Assembly (NCBI RefSeq): GCF_023499255.1 | Contig: NZ_CP092183.1 | Coordinates: forward strand, 2,115,501 to 2,179,500 | Source: Couchioplanes caeruleus | GTDB taxonomy: Bacteria > Actinomycetota > Actinomycetes > Mycobacteriales > Micromonosporaceae | Reading direction: 5' to 3' | Length of the DNA stretch: 64,000 nucleotides | Part shown: piece by piece, positions 48,631 through 57,472 of the stretch | Numbering within the stretch: the stretch's first letter is position 1 | How the letters are laid out: every line of letters starts with the position of its first letter | Translations under genes and position numbers: made by a program | The notes under the pieces: generated by a model | Seen by the model: the letters and a program-made list of their open reading frames with translations, nothing else | What the model was told of the DNA's origin: nothing | Databases searched by the model: none

Positions 48631-48987
48631 ATGGTCACGGTGCAGCAGGTCAGAACGGTCGCGCTGGGGTTGCCCCGGACGACGGAGCATCTGATCCACG
48701 ACCGGGTCAAGTTCCGGGTCGGCGCGATCGTCTACGTGGCGTTCTCCCGGGACGAGACGGTCATGGGGTTCGGCTTCCCCAAGGTCGAGCGGCAGGCCCT
48801 GGTCGACTCCGAGCCCCGCATCCTCCACCTGCCCGACGCGTCGAACATGCGGTTCCAGTGGGTGCAGGCCTGGCTGTCCGAGCTGGACCCGGCGCGGATG
48901 GAGGAGCTGGTGGTGGACGCCTGGCGCATGGTGGTCCCGAAACGGGTCGCCGCGGCCTACGTGGCCGGGCTGCCGGACCGGCAATAG
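48631..48987 (+). CDS. MmcQ/YjbR family DNA-binding-like protein
   Basis: A 118-residue protein of the MmcQ/YjbR family (CyaY-like fold, often described as double-wing DNA-binding). VQQVRTVALGLPRTTEHLIH is the first helix with the G-L/V-P motif, VKFRVGAIVYVAFSRDETVM and GFGFPKVERQALVD the central strands, and PDASNMRFQWVQAWLSEL and WRMVVPKRVAAAYVA the C-terminal helices. The family role is not settled. Start ATG 48631; no nearby partner. Confidence 0.85.
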   Translation: MVTVQQVRTVALGLPRTTEHLIHDRVKFRVGAIVYVAFSRDETVMGFGFPKVERQALVDSEPRILHLPDASNMRFQWVQAWLSELDPARMEELVVDAWRMVVPKRVAAAYVAGLPDRQ

Positions 48988-49055
48988 CTCGAAGCCGCCG
49001 AGGAGCGCCCTCCCGCGCCGACCCTGGCCGCGGCGACTGCTCTCGGCTCTGCTCG

Positions 49056-49823
49056 CTACTCCCAGCGGAATCTGCGCGCGGCCGCCGTCAGGGCGATCGC
49101 CGCCCACAGCGTGAGGCTCAGCCAGATCGTGCCCGGCACCGCCGTGCCGTGGGTGAGCGTGTCGCGCAGCGCCTCCGCGTGGGCGGCGAGGGGGAGCAGG
49201 AACCAGCCTGCCGTGCCGAGGCCGGGCGCCGCGAACATGATGCCGCCCGCCGCCAGCATCAGGACGTAGATCAGGGTCGCCGCCGCCGTGACGGTCTCCG
49301 GGCGCAGCAGGCCGGCGATGAACAGCGCGAGCCCGCAGTACGCCGCGGTCGCCAGCACCGTCACGCCGATCGCGGGCAGCACCTCGGTCAGGTCAGGGCG
49401 CCAGCCCGCCACGACGCCCACCGCGGCCAGCGCCAGGATCTGCAGGCCGACCAGGCACAGGATCGCCGCGGTCTTGGCGAACAGCAGGCCGGGCCGGGTC
49501 AGCGGCGAGGCGCCGAGGCGTTTCAGCACGCCGTAGCTGCGCTCGTACCCGGTGGTGATCGCCTGTCCGGTGAATGCCGTGGACATGACCGTGAGGGCCA
49601 GCACGCCGGGCACGACGTACCCGAGGCGGTTGTCGGTGGGCAGGTTGGTCGCGTGCGTGAGGCCCGCACCCAGCAGGACAAGCAGCGGTACGCCCATCGC
49701 CAGCACGACCGCCTCGCCGCGACGGGCGGTCAGCACCAGTTCCATGCGGATCTGTGACCGGAGGATGCTGCGCATCGGCGCCCGGCGGGGTGCCGGCGTG
49801 AACGTGCCGGTGCTCGTGGTCAT
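49056..49823 (-). CDS. ABC-2 type exporter permease
   Basis: A 255-residue ABC-2 membrane protein with six helices: [20 protein letters not shown] precedes the first, then [39 protein letters not shown] and [20 protein letters not shown] (the conserved E-R-x-x-G-x-L-x-x-L), [20 protein letters not shown], and a last segment [17 protein letters not shown]. The ATG at 49823 overlaps the stop of the ATPase gene as ATGA. It forms with that ATPase a DrrAB-type exporter of unknown cargo (antibiotic, lipid or polysaccharide precursors). Confidence 0.9.
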   Translation of the reverse strand: MTTSTGTFTPAPRRAPMRSILRSQIRMELVLTARRGEAVVLAMGVPLLVLLGAGLTHATNLPTDNRLGYVVPGVLALTVMSTAFTGQAITTGYERSYGVLKRLGASPLTRPGLLFAKTAAILCLVGLQILALAAVGVVAGWRPDLTEVLPAIGVTVLATAAYCGLALFIAGLLRPETVTAAATLIYVLMLAAGGIMFAAPGLGTAGWFLLPLAAHAEALRDTLTHGTAVPGTIWLSLTLWAAIALTAAARRFRWE

Positions 49824-50734
49824 CGGGAAGCTCCTGCGGTCAGGGCCAGGTACACGTCCTCGAGGGTCCGGCGGCGGGTGTTCACCGCGGTCACCCTCGC
49901 GCCGGCCTGCGCGAACCGGGCGAGGACCGCGGCTATCGCGTCGGTGTCGAGGGTGCCGGCGACGGCGTACTCGCCCGGCACCTCCTCGGTGACCTTGGCG
50001 TCCAGCCCCGCGGCCAGCGCGGCGATCGGAAGGCCGGGCTCCGCGCGTACCTGAAGGAGGTCGATGCCGGCAGCGGCCGTGAGCTCCGCCGGCGTGCCCG
50101 TCGCGGCGACCCGGCCGGCGTCGATGATCACGACGTGGTCGGCGAGGCTCTCCGCCTCGTCCAGCAGGTGCGTGGTCAGCAGCACGGACACCCCGTCGGC
50201 GCGGAGGTCCTCGACCAGCTCCCAGGTGGTCCGGCGCGCGCCCACGTCCATGCCGGCGGTGGGCTCGTCGAGGAACACCAGCTCGGGGCGGCCGACCAGC
50301 GCGACGGCCAGCGACAGCCGCTGCTGCTCGCCGCCGGAGAGCCGCCGGAACGTCGTCTTGGCGAACTTCCGCAGGCCCAGCCGGTCCAGCAACATGTCCA
50401 CATCGAGCGGATTCGCGGAATACGAAGCAAAGAGCCGCAGGATCTCGCCGGCCGTCGCCCACGGGTAGACGCCACCGGACTGCAGCATGATCCCGAGCCG
50501 TGGCATGAGCGCGTCGTGGTCGCCGGTCGGGTCGAGGCCGAGAATGCGGACGGATCCGCCGTCGGGTCTGCGGAATCCCTCGCAGACCTGCAACAAGCTC
50601 GTCTTCCCGGCGCCGTTGTCGCCCAGCAGCGCGAGGATCGAGGCCCGCGGCACCATGAGCGAGACACCGTCCACGGCGGTGACCTCGCCGTACCGGACGA
50701 TGACGTCCTGCACGTCCACGGCGGCTTCGAGCAT
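49820..50734 (-). CDS. ABC exporter ATP-binding protein (DrrA/CcmA type)
   Basis: A 304-residue ATPase. Walker [17 protein letters not shown] (note D-N-G-A-G-K-T), Q-loop [16 protein letters not shown], signature [20 protein letters not shown], Walker [19 protein letters not shown] and H-loop [20 protein letters not shown] are all present. The C-terminal 60 residues ([39 protein letters not shown]) are the usual DUF4162 tail. Start ATG 50734 ([17 protein letters not shown]) is the shortest that keeps the first strand; the frame is open upstream. It partners the permease at 49056. Confidence 0.9.
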   Translation of the reverse strand: MLEAAVDVQDVIVRYGEVTAVDGVSLMVPRASILALLGDNGAGKTSLLQVCEGFRRPDGGSVRILGLDPTGDHDALMPRLGIMLQSGGVYPWATAGEILRLFASYSANPLDVDMLLDRLGLRKFAKTTFRRLSGGEQQRLSLAVALVGRPELVFLDEPTAGMDVGARRTTWELVEDLRADGVSVLLTTHLLDEAESLADHVVIIDAGRVAATGTPAELTAAAGIDLLQVRAEPGLPIAALAAGLDAKVTEEVPGEYAVAGTLDTDAIAAVLARFAQAGARVTAVNTRRRTLEDVYLALTAGASR

Positions 50735-51148
50735 GCCGAAACTGTACTGTCCGCCGGGCCGGAGCTCGGCGCGCCACCGCCGCGGTGTGGTGTACGCCCC
50801 GCTCCGGCGTCCCTGGGCCGTCGTCATCGGCATTTACGGGGCGGCCGTCGTTCGCTAGGCTGCGGAGGTGGGAGCGCTCCCAGCGCGACCCGTTATGCGG
50901 GGGCAGGCCGCCGGCCCGGGCCGGTTCCCCCCGGAGACCTGTCCGTCACACAGGTACCCGGCCGGCGGCCTGACACATCCGCGTGGCCCGCTGCCCGGCC
51001 CTCCTGCCGGGCCGCCTGCCGCAAACCGTCTCCTGCCGGTCGGCCTGCCGCGTCCGGCTCCTGGCGTGCGGTCCGGTCGTCCGGGCCTCCGCGCCGCGCG
51101 GCACGGCAGTGCGTCGTCGTTCGCCCGCCGCTCGGTAGGGTGCTGCCC
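50735..51148. other. 414-bp intergenic region with a CebR-like box
   Basis: No gene is supported. The stretch is GC-rich with an open plus-strand frame of low-complexity, Pro/Gly/Arg-rich sequence that does not look coding. It contains the perfect palindrome at 50869-50882, which is oriented away from the ATPase gene (50734) and lies 267 nt before the rnhA start. Confidence 0.6.
50869..50882. promoter_or_regulatory. Perfect CebR-like LacI box TGGGAGCGCTCCCA
   Basis: This 14-bp palindrome equals the box that in Streptomyces is bound by the cellobiose repressor CebR before cellulose-utilisation genes. Here no sugar gene follows on either side: the next genes are an ABC ATPase and rnhA. It may be a fossil promoter or may serve a gene beyond those visible. 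Confidence 0.6.
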
Positions 51149-51610
51149 ATGACGGGCGCGGTGACGGCGGTGGAGATCTTCACGGACGGTGCCTGCGTGC
51201 CGAATCCCGGCCCCGGCGGCTGGGGTGCCGTCCTGCGCTGGGGCGCCCGCGAGAAGGATCTCTGCGGCGGCGAGGCCACGCCGACCACCAACAACCGCAT
51301 GGAGCTCATGGCCCCGATCCAGGCGCTCGAAAGCCTGACCCGGGCCCCGCTGCGGGTGCTGCTGTACACGGACAGCATCTACGTCCGCGACGGCATCACG
51401 AAGTGGCTGCCCCGGTGGCAGGCGAACGGCTGGCAGACCTCGGCCCGGCAGCCGGTGAAGAACGTCGACCTGTGGCAGCGCCTCGACGCGGCGGTCCGGC
51501 GCCACGACGTCGAGTGGCACTGGGTCAAGGGACACGCGGGACACCCCGAGAACGAGCGCGCCGACCGCCTCGCCGCCCGCGGCCTGAAGGAAGCCCTGGC
51601 CGCCCGCTGA
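51149..51610 (+). CDS. rnhA: Ribonuclease HI
   Basis: A 153-residue RNase H that cleaves the RNA strand of RNA-DNA hybrids. The catalytic carboxylates are the Asp of [20 protein letters not shown], the Glu of [17 protein letters not shown], the Asp of [17 protein letters not shown] and the Asp of [16 protein letters not shown], and [17 protein letters not shown] is the conserved His loop. Length is normal for bacterial RNase HI. The family uses two Mg2+ ions. ATG 51149 is the start; the upstream region is not coding. It could aid replication by removing RNA primers. Confidence 0.96.
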   Translation: MTGAVTAVEIFTDGACVPNPGPGGWGAVLRWGAREKDLCGGEATPTTNNRMELMAPIQALESLTRAPLRVLLYTDSIYVRDGITKWLPRWQANGWQTSARQPVKNVDLWQRLDAAVRRHDVEWHWVKGHAGHPENERADRLAARGLKEALAAR

Positions 51611-51668
51611 CGCGTCGCACGCCACGTCTCCGCAGCCCGGTCCGGCGCCGCGCGGCCGGCGCTGTCGC

Positions 51669-52091
51669 TCACAGCGCGCCCGGGTCGAGGCGCTGCAGGG
51701 CACGCACGAAGCTGCGGCGGTCCGCCGGCGGCAGGTCCGCGAGCAGGCGTTCCTCCTCGGCCCGGATCGCGCGGCGCACGGCGGTGTGCACCCGCCGGCC
51801 CTCGGGGGTCAACCGCAGCAGCCGTACGCGCCGGTCCGCCGGATCGGGCTCCCGTTCGATGAGGCCGCGCTCCTGCAGGTCGTCCAGGTCCGCGATGATC
51901 CGCGTCTTGTCCGCGCCGATGGCCCGCGCGAGCGCCGCCTGGGTGCGCATCGGCTCGTCGGCGAGCGCGGTCAGCACGACATAGCCCCACATCGACACGT
52001 CGTGCGCGGCGAGGATCGGGCGTTCGGCCGCCATGAGGGCGCGGCCGAAGCGGCCCACCATGGCGGCGAGGTCGGGGCGGTCGTCGGCCAC
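51669..52091 (-). CDS. MarR-family regulator
   Basis: A 140-residue winged-helix regulator. MWGYVVLTALADEPMRTQAA, LARAIGADKTRIIADLDDLQ, ERGLIEREPDPADRRVRLLR (wing) and LTPEGRRVHTAVRRAIRAEE are the MarR signatures; the dimerisation helices lie at both ends. GTG at 52091 gives 12 residues before the first helix and is the most upstream plausible start, with a weak RBS. It is divergent from the TIGR03086 gene with a 51-nt gap, so it may regulate both. No specific ligand can be assigned. Confidence 0.9.
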   Translation of the reverse strand: MADDRPDLAAMVGRFGRALMAAERPILAAHDVSMWGYVVLTALADEPMRTQAALARAIGADKTRIIADLDDLQERGLIEREPDPADRRVRLLRLTPEGRRVHTAVRRAIRAEEERLLADLPPADRRSFVRALQRLDPGAL

Positions 52092-52142
52092 GGTTGCACG
52101 ATAGCCATTGACATACCGTACGCATCGGCAGATCGTAAGCGA

Positions 52143-52736
52143 ATGCATATGATTAAGCTCGACGAGCGTGCGGTGCGCGCGACCGTGACCGTCGTGGCCG
52201 GGATCTCGCCGGACGACCTGCCCCGGCCGACGCCGTGCGCGGGGTGGGACCTGGCGACCCTTCTGGCCCACATGACCGTGCAGCACCGGGGCTTCGCGGC
52301 AGCGGCCGCCGGGCGGGGCGCCGACCCGGCCATCTGGGTTCCGGTGCCGCTCGGCGCGGATGTCGCCGCCGACTACGCGGCCGCCGCCGAGGAGGTGATC
52401 AGCGCGTTCGCCGCCCCGGGCGTGCCGGACAGCGGCTTCGACGTGCCCGAGTTCGGAACCCGTCCGGTGCCCGGGCATCTGGCGATCGGCTTCCACTTCG
52501 TCGACTATCTCGTGCACGGCTGGGACGTGGCGGCCGCGCTCGGCAGTCCGTACGAGCCGGACGCCGACCTGGTCGAGGCGGCTCTGCCGATCGTGGAGGC
52601 CGTACCGGATGACGAGCGCCGGCTCCAGCCGGGAGCGCCGTTCGCGCCGGCCCTGCCGGACCCCGGCACCGGACCGTTCGACCGCCTCCTCGCCCTGCTG
52701 GGACGCCGCCGGGGAAGTGTCACGCCCGGCCGCTGA
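52143..52736 (+). CDS. TIGR03086-family (mycothiol maleylpyruvate isomerase-like) metal-binding protein
   Basis: A 197-residue DinB-like four-helix protein. PTPCAGWDLATLLAHMTVQH contains the first metal-binding His, FHFVDYLVHGWDVAAALGSP the other (H-x-x-x-D/E with DYLVHGWD typical of TIGR03086), and GADVAADYAAAAEEVISAFA the central helix. These proteins often bind a divalent metal and mycothiol and are linked to thiol-dependent detoxification; a role here is likely but not specific. ATG at 52143 (MHMIKLDE) or 52149; the RBS is weak. The divergent MarR gene suggests shared regulation by an electrophile or drug. Confidence 0.87.
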   Translation: MHMIKLDERAVRATVTVVAGISPDDLPRPTPCAGWDLATLLAHMTVQHRGFAAAAAGRGADPAIWVPVPLGADVAADYAAAAEEVISAFAAPGVPDSGFDVPEFGTRPVPGHLAIGFHFVDYLVHGWDVAAALGSPYEPDADLVEAALPIVEAVPDDERRLQPGAPFAPALPDPGTGPFDRLLALLGRRRGSVTPGR

Positions 52737-52816
52737 CGTCCGGCCGGGACATCGACCGGGCGCCGCCGCGTTCCCGACGTCCGTCGGATGGACACGACCC
52801 CGGGCCCGGCTCGACC

Positions 52817-53347
52817 ATGGGTGGCGTGCCGCACATCGATCTGCCCGGGTTGCCGGGCATCGCCGGGCTCCTGGCCCGCTATCCGCTGACCGCCGCCCCG
52901 CTCAACGAGCTCGCCCAGACCCTGCTCCGCGGCCCGTCGCCGCTGACGCCGGGCGAACGCGAGACGATCGCGGCCTACGTCTCGCAGCGCAACGAGTGCG
53001 CGTTCTGCGCCGGCACCCACGGCGCGGTCGCGCGGTATCTGCTCGACCGCGAGGGCCGGACCGCCGACGACGCCGAGGCGGACCCGAAGATGCGGGCGCT
53101 GCTGGCCATCGCCGACAAGGTCCGGCTCGACGGCCGCAGCGTCGCCGCGGACGATGTCGCCCGGGCGCGTGAACAGGGCGCCGACGATCAGGCGGTGCAT
53201 GACACCGTGCTGATCGCAGCAGCGTTCAGCATGTTCAACCGATACGTCGACGGGCTCGCCACGGTCGCGCTGCCGAGCCCGGAGGCGTACGAGGGGCACG
53301 CGAAGCACCTGGCGGAGAGCGGCTACCTGACGCCGCCCGCCGGCTGA
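52817..53347 (+). CDS. Carboxymuconolactone decarboxylase/AhpD-fold protein
   Basis: A 176-residue all-helical protein of the AhpD-like peroxidase-related group. LTPGERETIAAYVSQRNECA followed by FCAGTHGAVA contains the redox motif Cys-x-x-Cys and a following His (E-x-x-x-x-x-x-x-C-x-x-C-x-x-x-H), used with mycothiol or lipoamide systems to reduce peroxides. The C-terminal part (DAEADPKMRALLAIADKVRL, AAAFSMFNRYVDGLATVALP) is the usual second helical repeat. ATG at 52817 is chosen; the upstream sequence is not coding. It lies 96 nt before the ABC-operon ATPase but reads like an independent gene. Confidence 0.87.
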   Translation: MGGVPHIDLPGLPGIAGLLARYPLTAAPLNELAQTLLRGPSPLTPGERETIAAYVSQRNECAFCAGTHGAVARYLLDREGRTADDAEADPKMRALLAIADKVRLDGRSVAADDVARAREQGADDQAVHDTVLIAAAFSMFNRYVDGLATVALPSPEAYEGHAKHLAESGYLTPPAG

Positions 53348-53442
53348 CGAACCGAGGGGCCGGTGTCCGTCGATCGGTGGACACCGGTTGACCGCCTCCC
53401 GGTCGTCCCGGCGGGCACCCCTCGACCGCGATTCTCGATGGC

Positions 53443-54270
53443 ATGACAGCGATCAAGGCGCGCGGCCTGCGCAAGACCTACGGCACCCATCTCGCCGTAG
53501 GCGGCATAGACCTCGACATCGCCACCGGTGAGGTGTTCGCCCTGCTCGGCCCGAACGGGGCCGGGAAGACCACCACTGTGGAGATTCTGGAGGGGCACCG
53601 GCGTCGCAGCGGCGGCGACGTCTCCGTCCTCGGAGAGGATCCGGGGGCGGCCGGCCGGGCGTGGCGGACCCGGATCGGCATCGTGCTGCAGAGCGCCGCG
53701 GACGCCGGCGACCTGACCGTTGCCGAGGTGGTGCGGCATGTGGGCGGGTTCTACCCGCGGTCGCGGCCGGTCGCCGACGCCATCGAGCTGGTCGGGCTGG
53801 AGGACAAGGCGGGGGCCAGGGTACGGACGTTGTCCGGCGGCCAGCGACGCCGGCTCGACGTGGCGCTGGGCATCGTGGGCCGTCCCGAGCTGGTGTTCCT
53901 CGACGAGCCGACGACCGGGTTCGATCCGGAGGCGCGGCGGCAGTTCTGGGCGTTGATCCGCGCGCTGGCCGCCGAGGGGACGACGATCCTGCTCACCACG
54001 CACTACCTGGACGAGGCCGAGGCCCTCGCGGACCGGCTCGCCGTCATCGCCGGCGGGGTGATCGTGGCCGAGGGGACGCCCGCGACGCTGGGCGGGCGGT
54101 CCGCCGCCGGCGCGGTCGTGCGGTGGGGCGGCGATCAGGAGGTCCGTACCGACGACCCGGCCGCGCTCATCGCCGGGCTGGTCGGGCGGGGCGCCGATCT
54201 CAGCGGCCTCACCGTCAGCCGCCCGAGCCTCGAGGACACGTACCTGAGCCTGATCGGAGAAGCCCGATGA
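53443..54270 (+). CDS. ABC exporter ATP-binding protein (DrrA type) of the two-component ABC operon
   Basis: A 275-residue ATPase: Walker A ALLGPNGAGKTTTVEILEGH, Q-loop RIGIVLQSAADAGDLTV, signature RTLSGGQRRRLDVALGIVGR, Walker [22 protein letters not shown]-loop ILLTTHYLDEAEALADRLAV. The C-terminal tail LTVSRPSLEDTYLSLIGE is the DUF4162-like end. It starts ATG 53443 (MTAIKARGLRKTYG). The stop overlaps the permease start as ATGA, and the downstream kinase and regulator also overlap, so four genes form one tight transcript, probably exporting a membrane-active compound sensed by the kinase. Confidence 0.92.
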   Translation: MTAIKARGLRKTYGTHLAVGGIDLDIATGEVFALLGPNGAGKTTTVEILEGHRRRSGGDVSVLGEDPGAAGRAWRTRIGIVLQSAADAGDLTVAEVVRHVGGFYPRSRPVADAIELVGLEDKAGARVRTLSGGQRRRLDVALGIVGRPELVFLDEPTTGFDPEARRQFWALIRALAAEGTTILLTTHYLDEAEALADRLAVIAGGVIVAEGTPATLGGRSAAGAVVRWGGDQEVRTDDPAALIAGLVGRGADLSGLTVSRPSLEDTYLSLIGEAR

Positions 54271-55067
54271 CCAGCACCCTGACGATCGGCCGCCGGCGTG
54301 GCGGCATCGAGATCCTGCAGTTCGTCCGGGACCGGACGGCGATGATCTTCACGTTCCTGTTCCCGGCGCTGCTGCTCCTGCTGTTCGGCTCGATCTTCGG
54401 CGACGACTACGACCACCCCGGGCTGAGCGCGGCCCGGGTCTTCTCCGCCAGCATGATCGCGTACGGGATCGTGTCGACCGCGTTCATCACGATGGGCGTC
54501 GGCATCGCCACCGACCGGGAGGACGGGACGCTCAAACGGCTGCGCGGCACCCCGGCGACCGCCGGCGCGTACTTCCTCGGCAAGCTCATCCTGGTGGCGG
54601 CGCTGACCGCGGCCGAGGTGCTGGTCCTGCTCGGCGTGGGGGTGCTGCTGTTCGACATGCCGCTTCCCGCGGACGCCGGGCGGTGGTTCACCTTCGGGTG
54701 GCTGTTCCTGCTCAGTGTCATCGCCTGCAGCCTGCTGGGCATCGCCGCGAGCGGGCTGGTGCGCTCCGCCCGTACGGCAGGAGCGGTCCTGAATGTGCCC
54801 GTCGTCGCGTTGCAGTTCCTGTCCGGGGTCTTCATCCACCCGATCACGCAGCTGCCGGACTGGATGATCACCGTGGCGTCGGTCTTCCCGGTGAAGTGGA
54901 TGGCGCAGGGCTTCCGGTACGTGTTCCTGCCCGGCTCCGCCGCGTCCCTGGAGGCCGCCGGGGCGTGGGAGCTGGGCCGGATCGCCTTGGTGCTCGGCGG
55001 CTGGTGTGTGATCGGATTGGTGCTGTGCCTCCTGACGTTCCGCTGGACGAACCGCCGCGACGGATGA
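54267..55067 (+). CDS. ABC-2 type exporter permease of the two-component ABC operon
   Basis: A 266-residue ABC-2 membrane protein with six helices: RRRGGIEILQFVRDRTAMIF before helix 1, FLFPALLLLLFGSIFGDDYD, VSTAFITMGVGIATDREDGT then LKRLRGTPATAGAYFLGKLI (the conserved E/D-x-G-x-x-K/R-x-L), VLLGVGVLLFDMPLP and LNVPVVALQFLSGVFIHPIT, the last a re-entrant-type motif common in the family. ATG 54267 overlaps the ATPase stop, and its own stop region overlaps the kinase start as ATGA. It is the membrane partner of the upstream ATPase. Confidence 0.92.
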   Translation: MTSTLTIGRRRGGIEILQFVRDRTAMIFTFLFPALLLLLFGSIFGDDYDHPGLSAARVFSASMIAYGIVSTAFITMGVGIATDREDGTLKRLRGTPATAGAYFLGKLILVAALTAAEVLVLLGVGVLLFDMPLPADAGRWFTFGWLFLLSVIACSLLGIAASGLVRSARTAGAVLNVPVVALQFLSGVFIHPITQLPDWMITVASVFPVKWMAQGFRYVFLPGSAASLEAAGAWELGRIALVLGGWCVIGLVLCLLTFRWTNRRDG

Positions 55068-56203
55068 CCACGGCCGCGACGCCGCGGCGGCTCATGGACG
55101 AGGTGCTGTGGGACGTCTTCTTCGCCGTCGTCGCCCTCGGGGTGGCGGCGGCGGTCGCCGTCCAGGACGCGCCCGGCCGGGTCGCCGGCCTGGCGAGCAT
55201 CGCCGTGATCGCCCTCCTCTACGCCGTGTGGGGCCGGCGGCTGGTGCGCAAACAGCGTCAGGGCATCGGGTACGCGGTCACGGTCCTCGCCGTCTTCGCG
55301 GCCGGCGCGGCCGGCTCGGACATGGTGAGCTACCTGCTGTTCGGCCTCTGCCCGATGTTCTTCATGCTGCTCGACCTGCGGCCGGCGCTCGTGGCGGTGG
55401 TCGTCGCCAACCTCACCCCGCTGGCCGTCGGTTTCGCCGCGAACGGGTTCGACGCGAGCTATCTCGTGCACGTCGGGCCGGTGTTCGTGATGACCGCCGG
55501 CGCCGCCGCCTGGCTGGGTGTGTGGATCAACCGGGTGGTGAAGCAGAGCACCGAACGTGCGGAGCTCATCGCCGAGCTGGAGCGCAGCCGCGCCGAGGTG
55601 GCCCGCCTGTCGCACGAGGCCGGCGTCGCCGCCGAGCGGGCCCGGCTCGCCGGCGAGATCCACGACACCCTGGCCCAGGGCTTCACCAGCATCATCACGC
55701 TGCTGCAGGCCGCGGATCCGGCGCTCGCCGACGAGCGGCTCGCGCTGGCGGTACGTACGGCCCGGGAGAATCTGGCCGAGTCGCGTGCGCTGGTCGCCGC
55801 CCTCGCGCCGCCCGCCCTGGGCGACGGTTCGCTGCTGGATGCCGTACGCCGGCAGGCGGCACGCGCCGCCGAGGACTCGGGGGCGGCGTCGTCGTTCCGG
55901 ACGACCGGGGCGGCGCGGCCGTTGCCGACCGCGGTGGAGGTCGTGCTGCTGCGGGCGGCGCAGGAGGCGCTGACGAACGTACGGCGGCATGCGGCCGCGC
56001 GGGACGTGTCGGTGCTGCTGGCGTACGAGGCGGAGAAGGTGCGGCTGGTGGTGCGCGACGACGGCCGGGGCTTCGACCCGGGGCAGCGGCACGGCTTCGG
56101 CCTCGACGGCATGCGGGCGCGCGCCGGTCAGGTGGGCGGGACGCTGACCGTACGCAGCGAGCCGGGCGCCGGCGCCACGATCGAGCTGGAGGTGCCCGCG
56201 TGA
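55064..56203 (+). CDS. HisKA_3-type sensor histidine kinase of the ABC operon
   Basis: A 379-residue membrane kinase: five to six hydrophobic segments in the first 160 residues (for example DVFFAVVALGVAAAVAV and DMVSYLLFGLCPMFFMLLDL), a helical coil ELIAELERSRAEVARLSHEA, the phospho-acceptor box ARLAGEIHDTLAQGFTSIIT (His followed by D-T), N-box RAAQEALTNVRRHAAARDVS and G-boxes DDGRGFDP and GFGLDGMRARAGQVGGTL. ATG 55064 overlaps the permease stop as ATGA. It likely phosphorylates the regulator at 56200 and senses a compound handled by the ABC transporter, as in the LiaS/bacitracin-type arrangements. Confidence 0.92.
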   Translation: MTTAATPRRLMDEVLWDVFFAVVALGVAAAVAVQDAPGRVAGLASIAVIALLYAVWGRRLVRKQRQGIGYAVTVLAVFAAGAAGSDMVSYLLFGLCPMFFMLLDLRPALVAVVVANLTPLAVGFAANGFDASYLVHVGPVFVMTAGAAAWLGVWINRVVKQSTERAELIAELERSRAEVARLSHEAGVAAERARLAGEIHDTLAQGFTSIITLLQAADPALADERLALAVRTARENLAESRALVAALAPPALGDGSLLDAVRRQAARAAEDSGAASSFRTTGAARPLPTAVEVVLLRAAQEALTNVRRHAAARDVSVLLAYEAEKVRLVVRDDGRGFDPGQRHGFGLDGMRARAGQVGGTLTVRSEPGAGATIELEVPA

Positions 56204-56817
56204 TCCGGATCCTGCTGGTGGACGACCATCCGGTGGTACGGCACGGCCTGCGCGGCATGCTGGAGGCCGAGCCGGACCTGACCGTGGTGGGCGAGGCCTC
56301 GTCCGGCTCCGAGGGCGTCGAGCGGGCGGTCGAGCTGAATCCCGACATCGTGCTCATGGACCTCCGGATGCCCGGCGGGGACGGCGTCGAGGCGACGGCC
56401 CGGATCCTCGCGCGCACCCGGGGCGTCCGCGTGATGGTGCTGACCACGTACGAATCGGACCGTGACATCCTGCGCGCGATCGAGGCCGGCGCCGGCGGCT
56501 ATCTGCTGAAGGACGCGTCGCCGGCGGAGCTGGCCGGCGCGGTGCGTGCCGCCGCCCGGGGTGAGACGGTGCTGGCGCCCAGCGTCGCGTCCACCCTGGT
56601 GCGTCAGGTCCGCAGCCCCGCGCCGCCGAGCCTGTCGCAGCGCGAGGCGGAGGTGCTGCGACTGGTGGCGCGTGGCCTGACGAACGCCGACATCGGACGC
56701 GAGCTGTTCATCTCGGAGGCGACCGTCAAGACGCATCTGCTGCGCGCTTTCAACAAGCTGGACGTGGCGGACCGGACGGCCGCCGTGACCCGGGCGATGG
56801 CGCTCGGCATCATCTGA
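56200..56817 (+). CDS. NarL-family response regulator of the ABC operon
   Basis: A 205-residue regulator. The receiver carries IRILLVDDHPVVRHGLRGML, the phospho-Asp in DIVLMDLRMPGGDGVEATAR, Thr in RVMVLTTYESDRDI and Lys in GGYLLKDASPAEL. LuxR-type HTH: SLSQREAEVLRLVARGLTNA, DIGRELFISEATVKTHLLRA. GTG at 56200 overlaps the kinase stop as GTGA. It is the last gene of the exporter/kinase/regulator unit and probably activates that operon. Confidence 0.95.
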   Translation: MIRILLVDDHPVVRHGLRGMLEAEPDLTVVGEASSGSEGVERAVELNPDIVLMDLRMPGGDGVEATARILARTRGVRVMVLTTYESDRDILRAIEAGAGGYLLKDASPAELAGAVRAAARGETVLAPSVASTLVRQVRSPAPPSLSQREAEVLRLVARGLTNADIGRELFISEATVKTHLLRAFNKLDVADRTAAVTRAMALGII

Positions 56818-57472
56818 GCCGGCGGGAGCGTTCCCATGGTCTGCGCCTCGAAAAGCCCCGGCGACGCCCGCTTCGGCGACCCCGATGAGCGAAAAACGTC
56901 TGAGGCGCCGGACTTACGCGGTGAAGACCGCCGCTGACATGATCATTATCGGTCCCTCTACTCCGACGTGGACCGATGTCAAGTGGGCCGATCGATGGGC
57001 GTGTCTCACTTCCGGATGGTTTCTGCCAGGCCGGACGCCCGATGCGGCCGGTGACGGCATCGATGATCACAAGTCGCCCCTGGACGCGTGGCGAGTCGGT
57101 TGTGTTACCGTGCGGGTCCGCGAATTCCCCTACCGGACAAATCACGAGTGCCAATGCGTCCAAACCGGACATCGTCCAGGGGCGGGAGAAAGCCTTCCGT
57201 CACGCTCGGCACGACTGCTATTTTGTCCGATGTAGACCGGAGTTCACCTGCATTGCATGTGGATGCCCTCCGCATCGGCATCCGAAATTCATGATGTTCC
57301 TCAGTAAAGATTGCGACACGCGGGGTCGGGCCCGGCCCGATTCTCGTCTAGCGTTCACCGCCTGGGCGTCCTTGCGCTTGTACGTCGTGGGCCAAGGGGT
57401 GGGGGGCGTGGAAAGAGTGGTATTCGCAGAATTGCCGAGTGGGCGTGGGGTCTCACTGGAGGCAGAGGCGTC
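56818..57472. other. 655-bp intergenic region before the exopolysaccharide genes
   Basis: No gene is supported; open frames here read as low-quality sequence with uneven codon use and lower GC than the neighbours. It begins with an imperfect GGGAGCGTTCCC palindrome (56824-56835), just after the regulator stop. The last 100 bases should hold the promoter and leader of the sugar transferase gene; I see no convincing terminator or riboswitch. Confidence 0.6.

Noticed and set aside
50868..51152. 94-codon plus-strand frame containing the CebR-like box
   Set aside because: Composition is Pro/Arg/Gly low complexity, starts inside a palindromic operator and has no homology that I can see.
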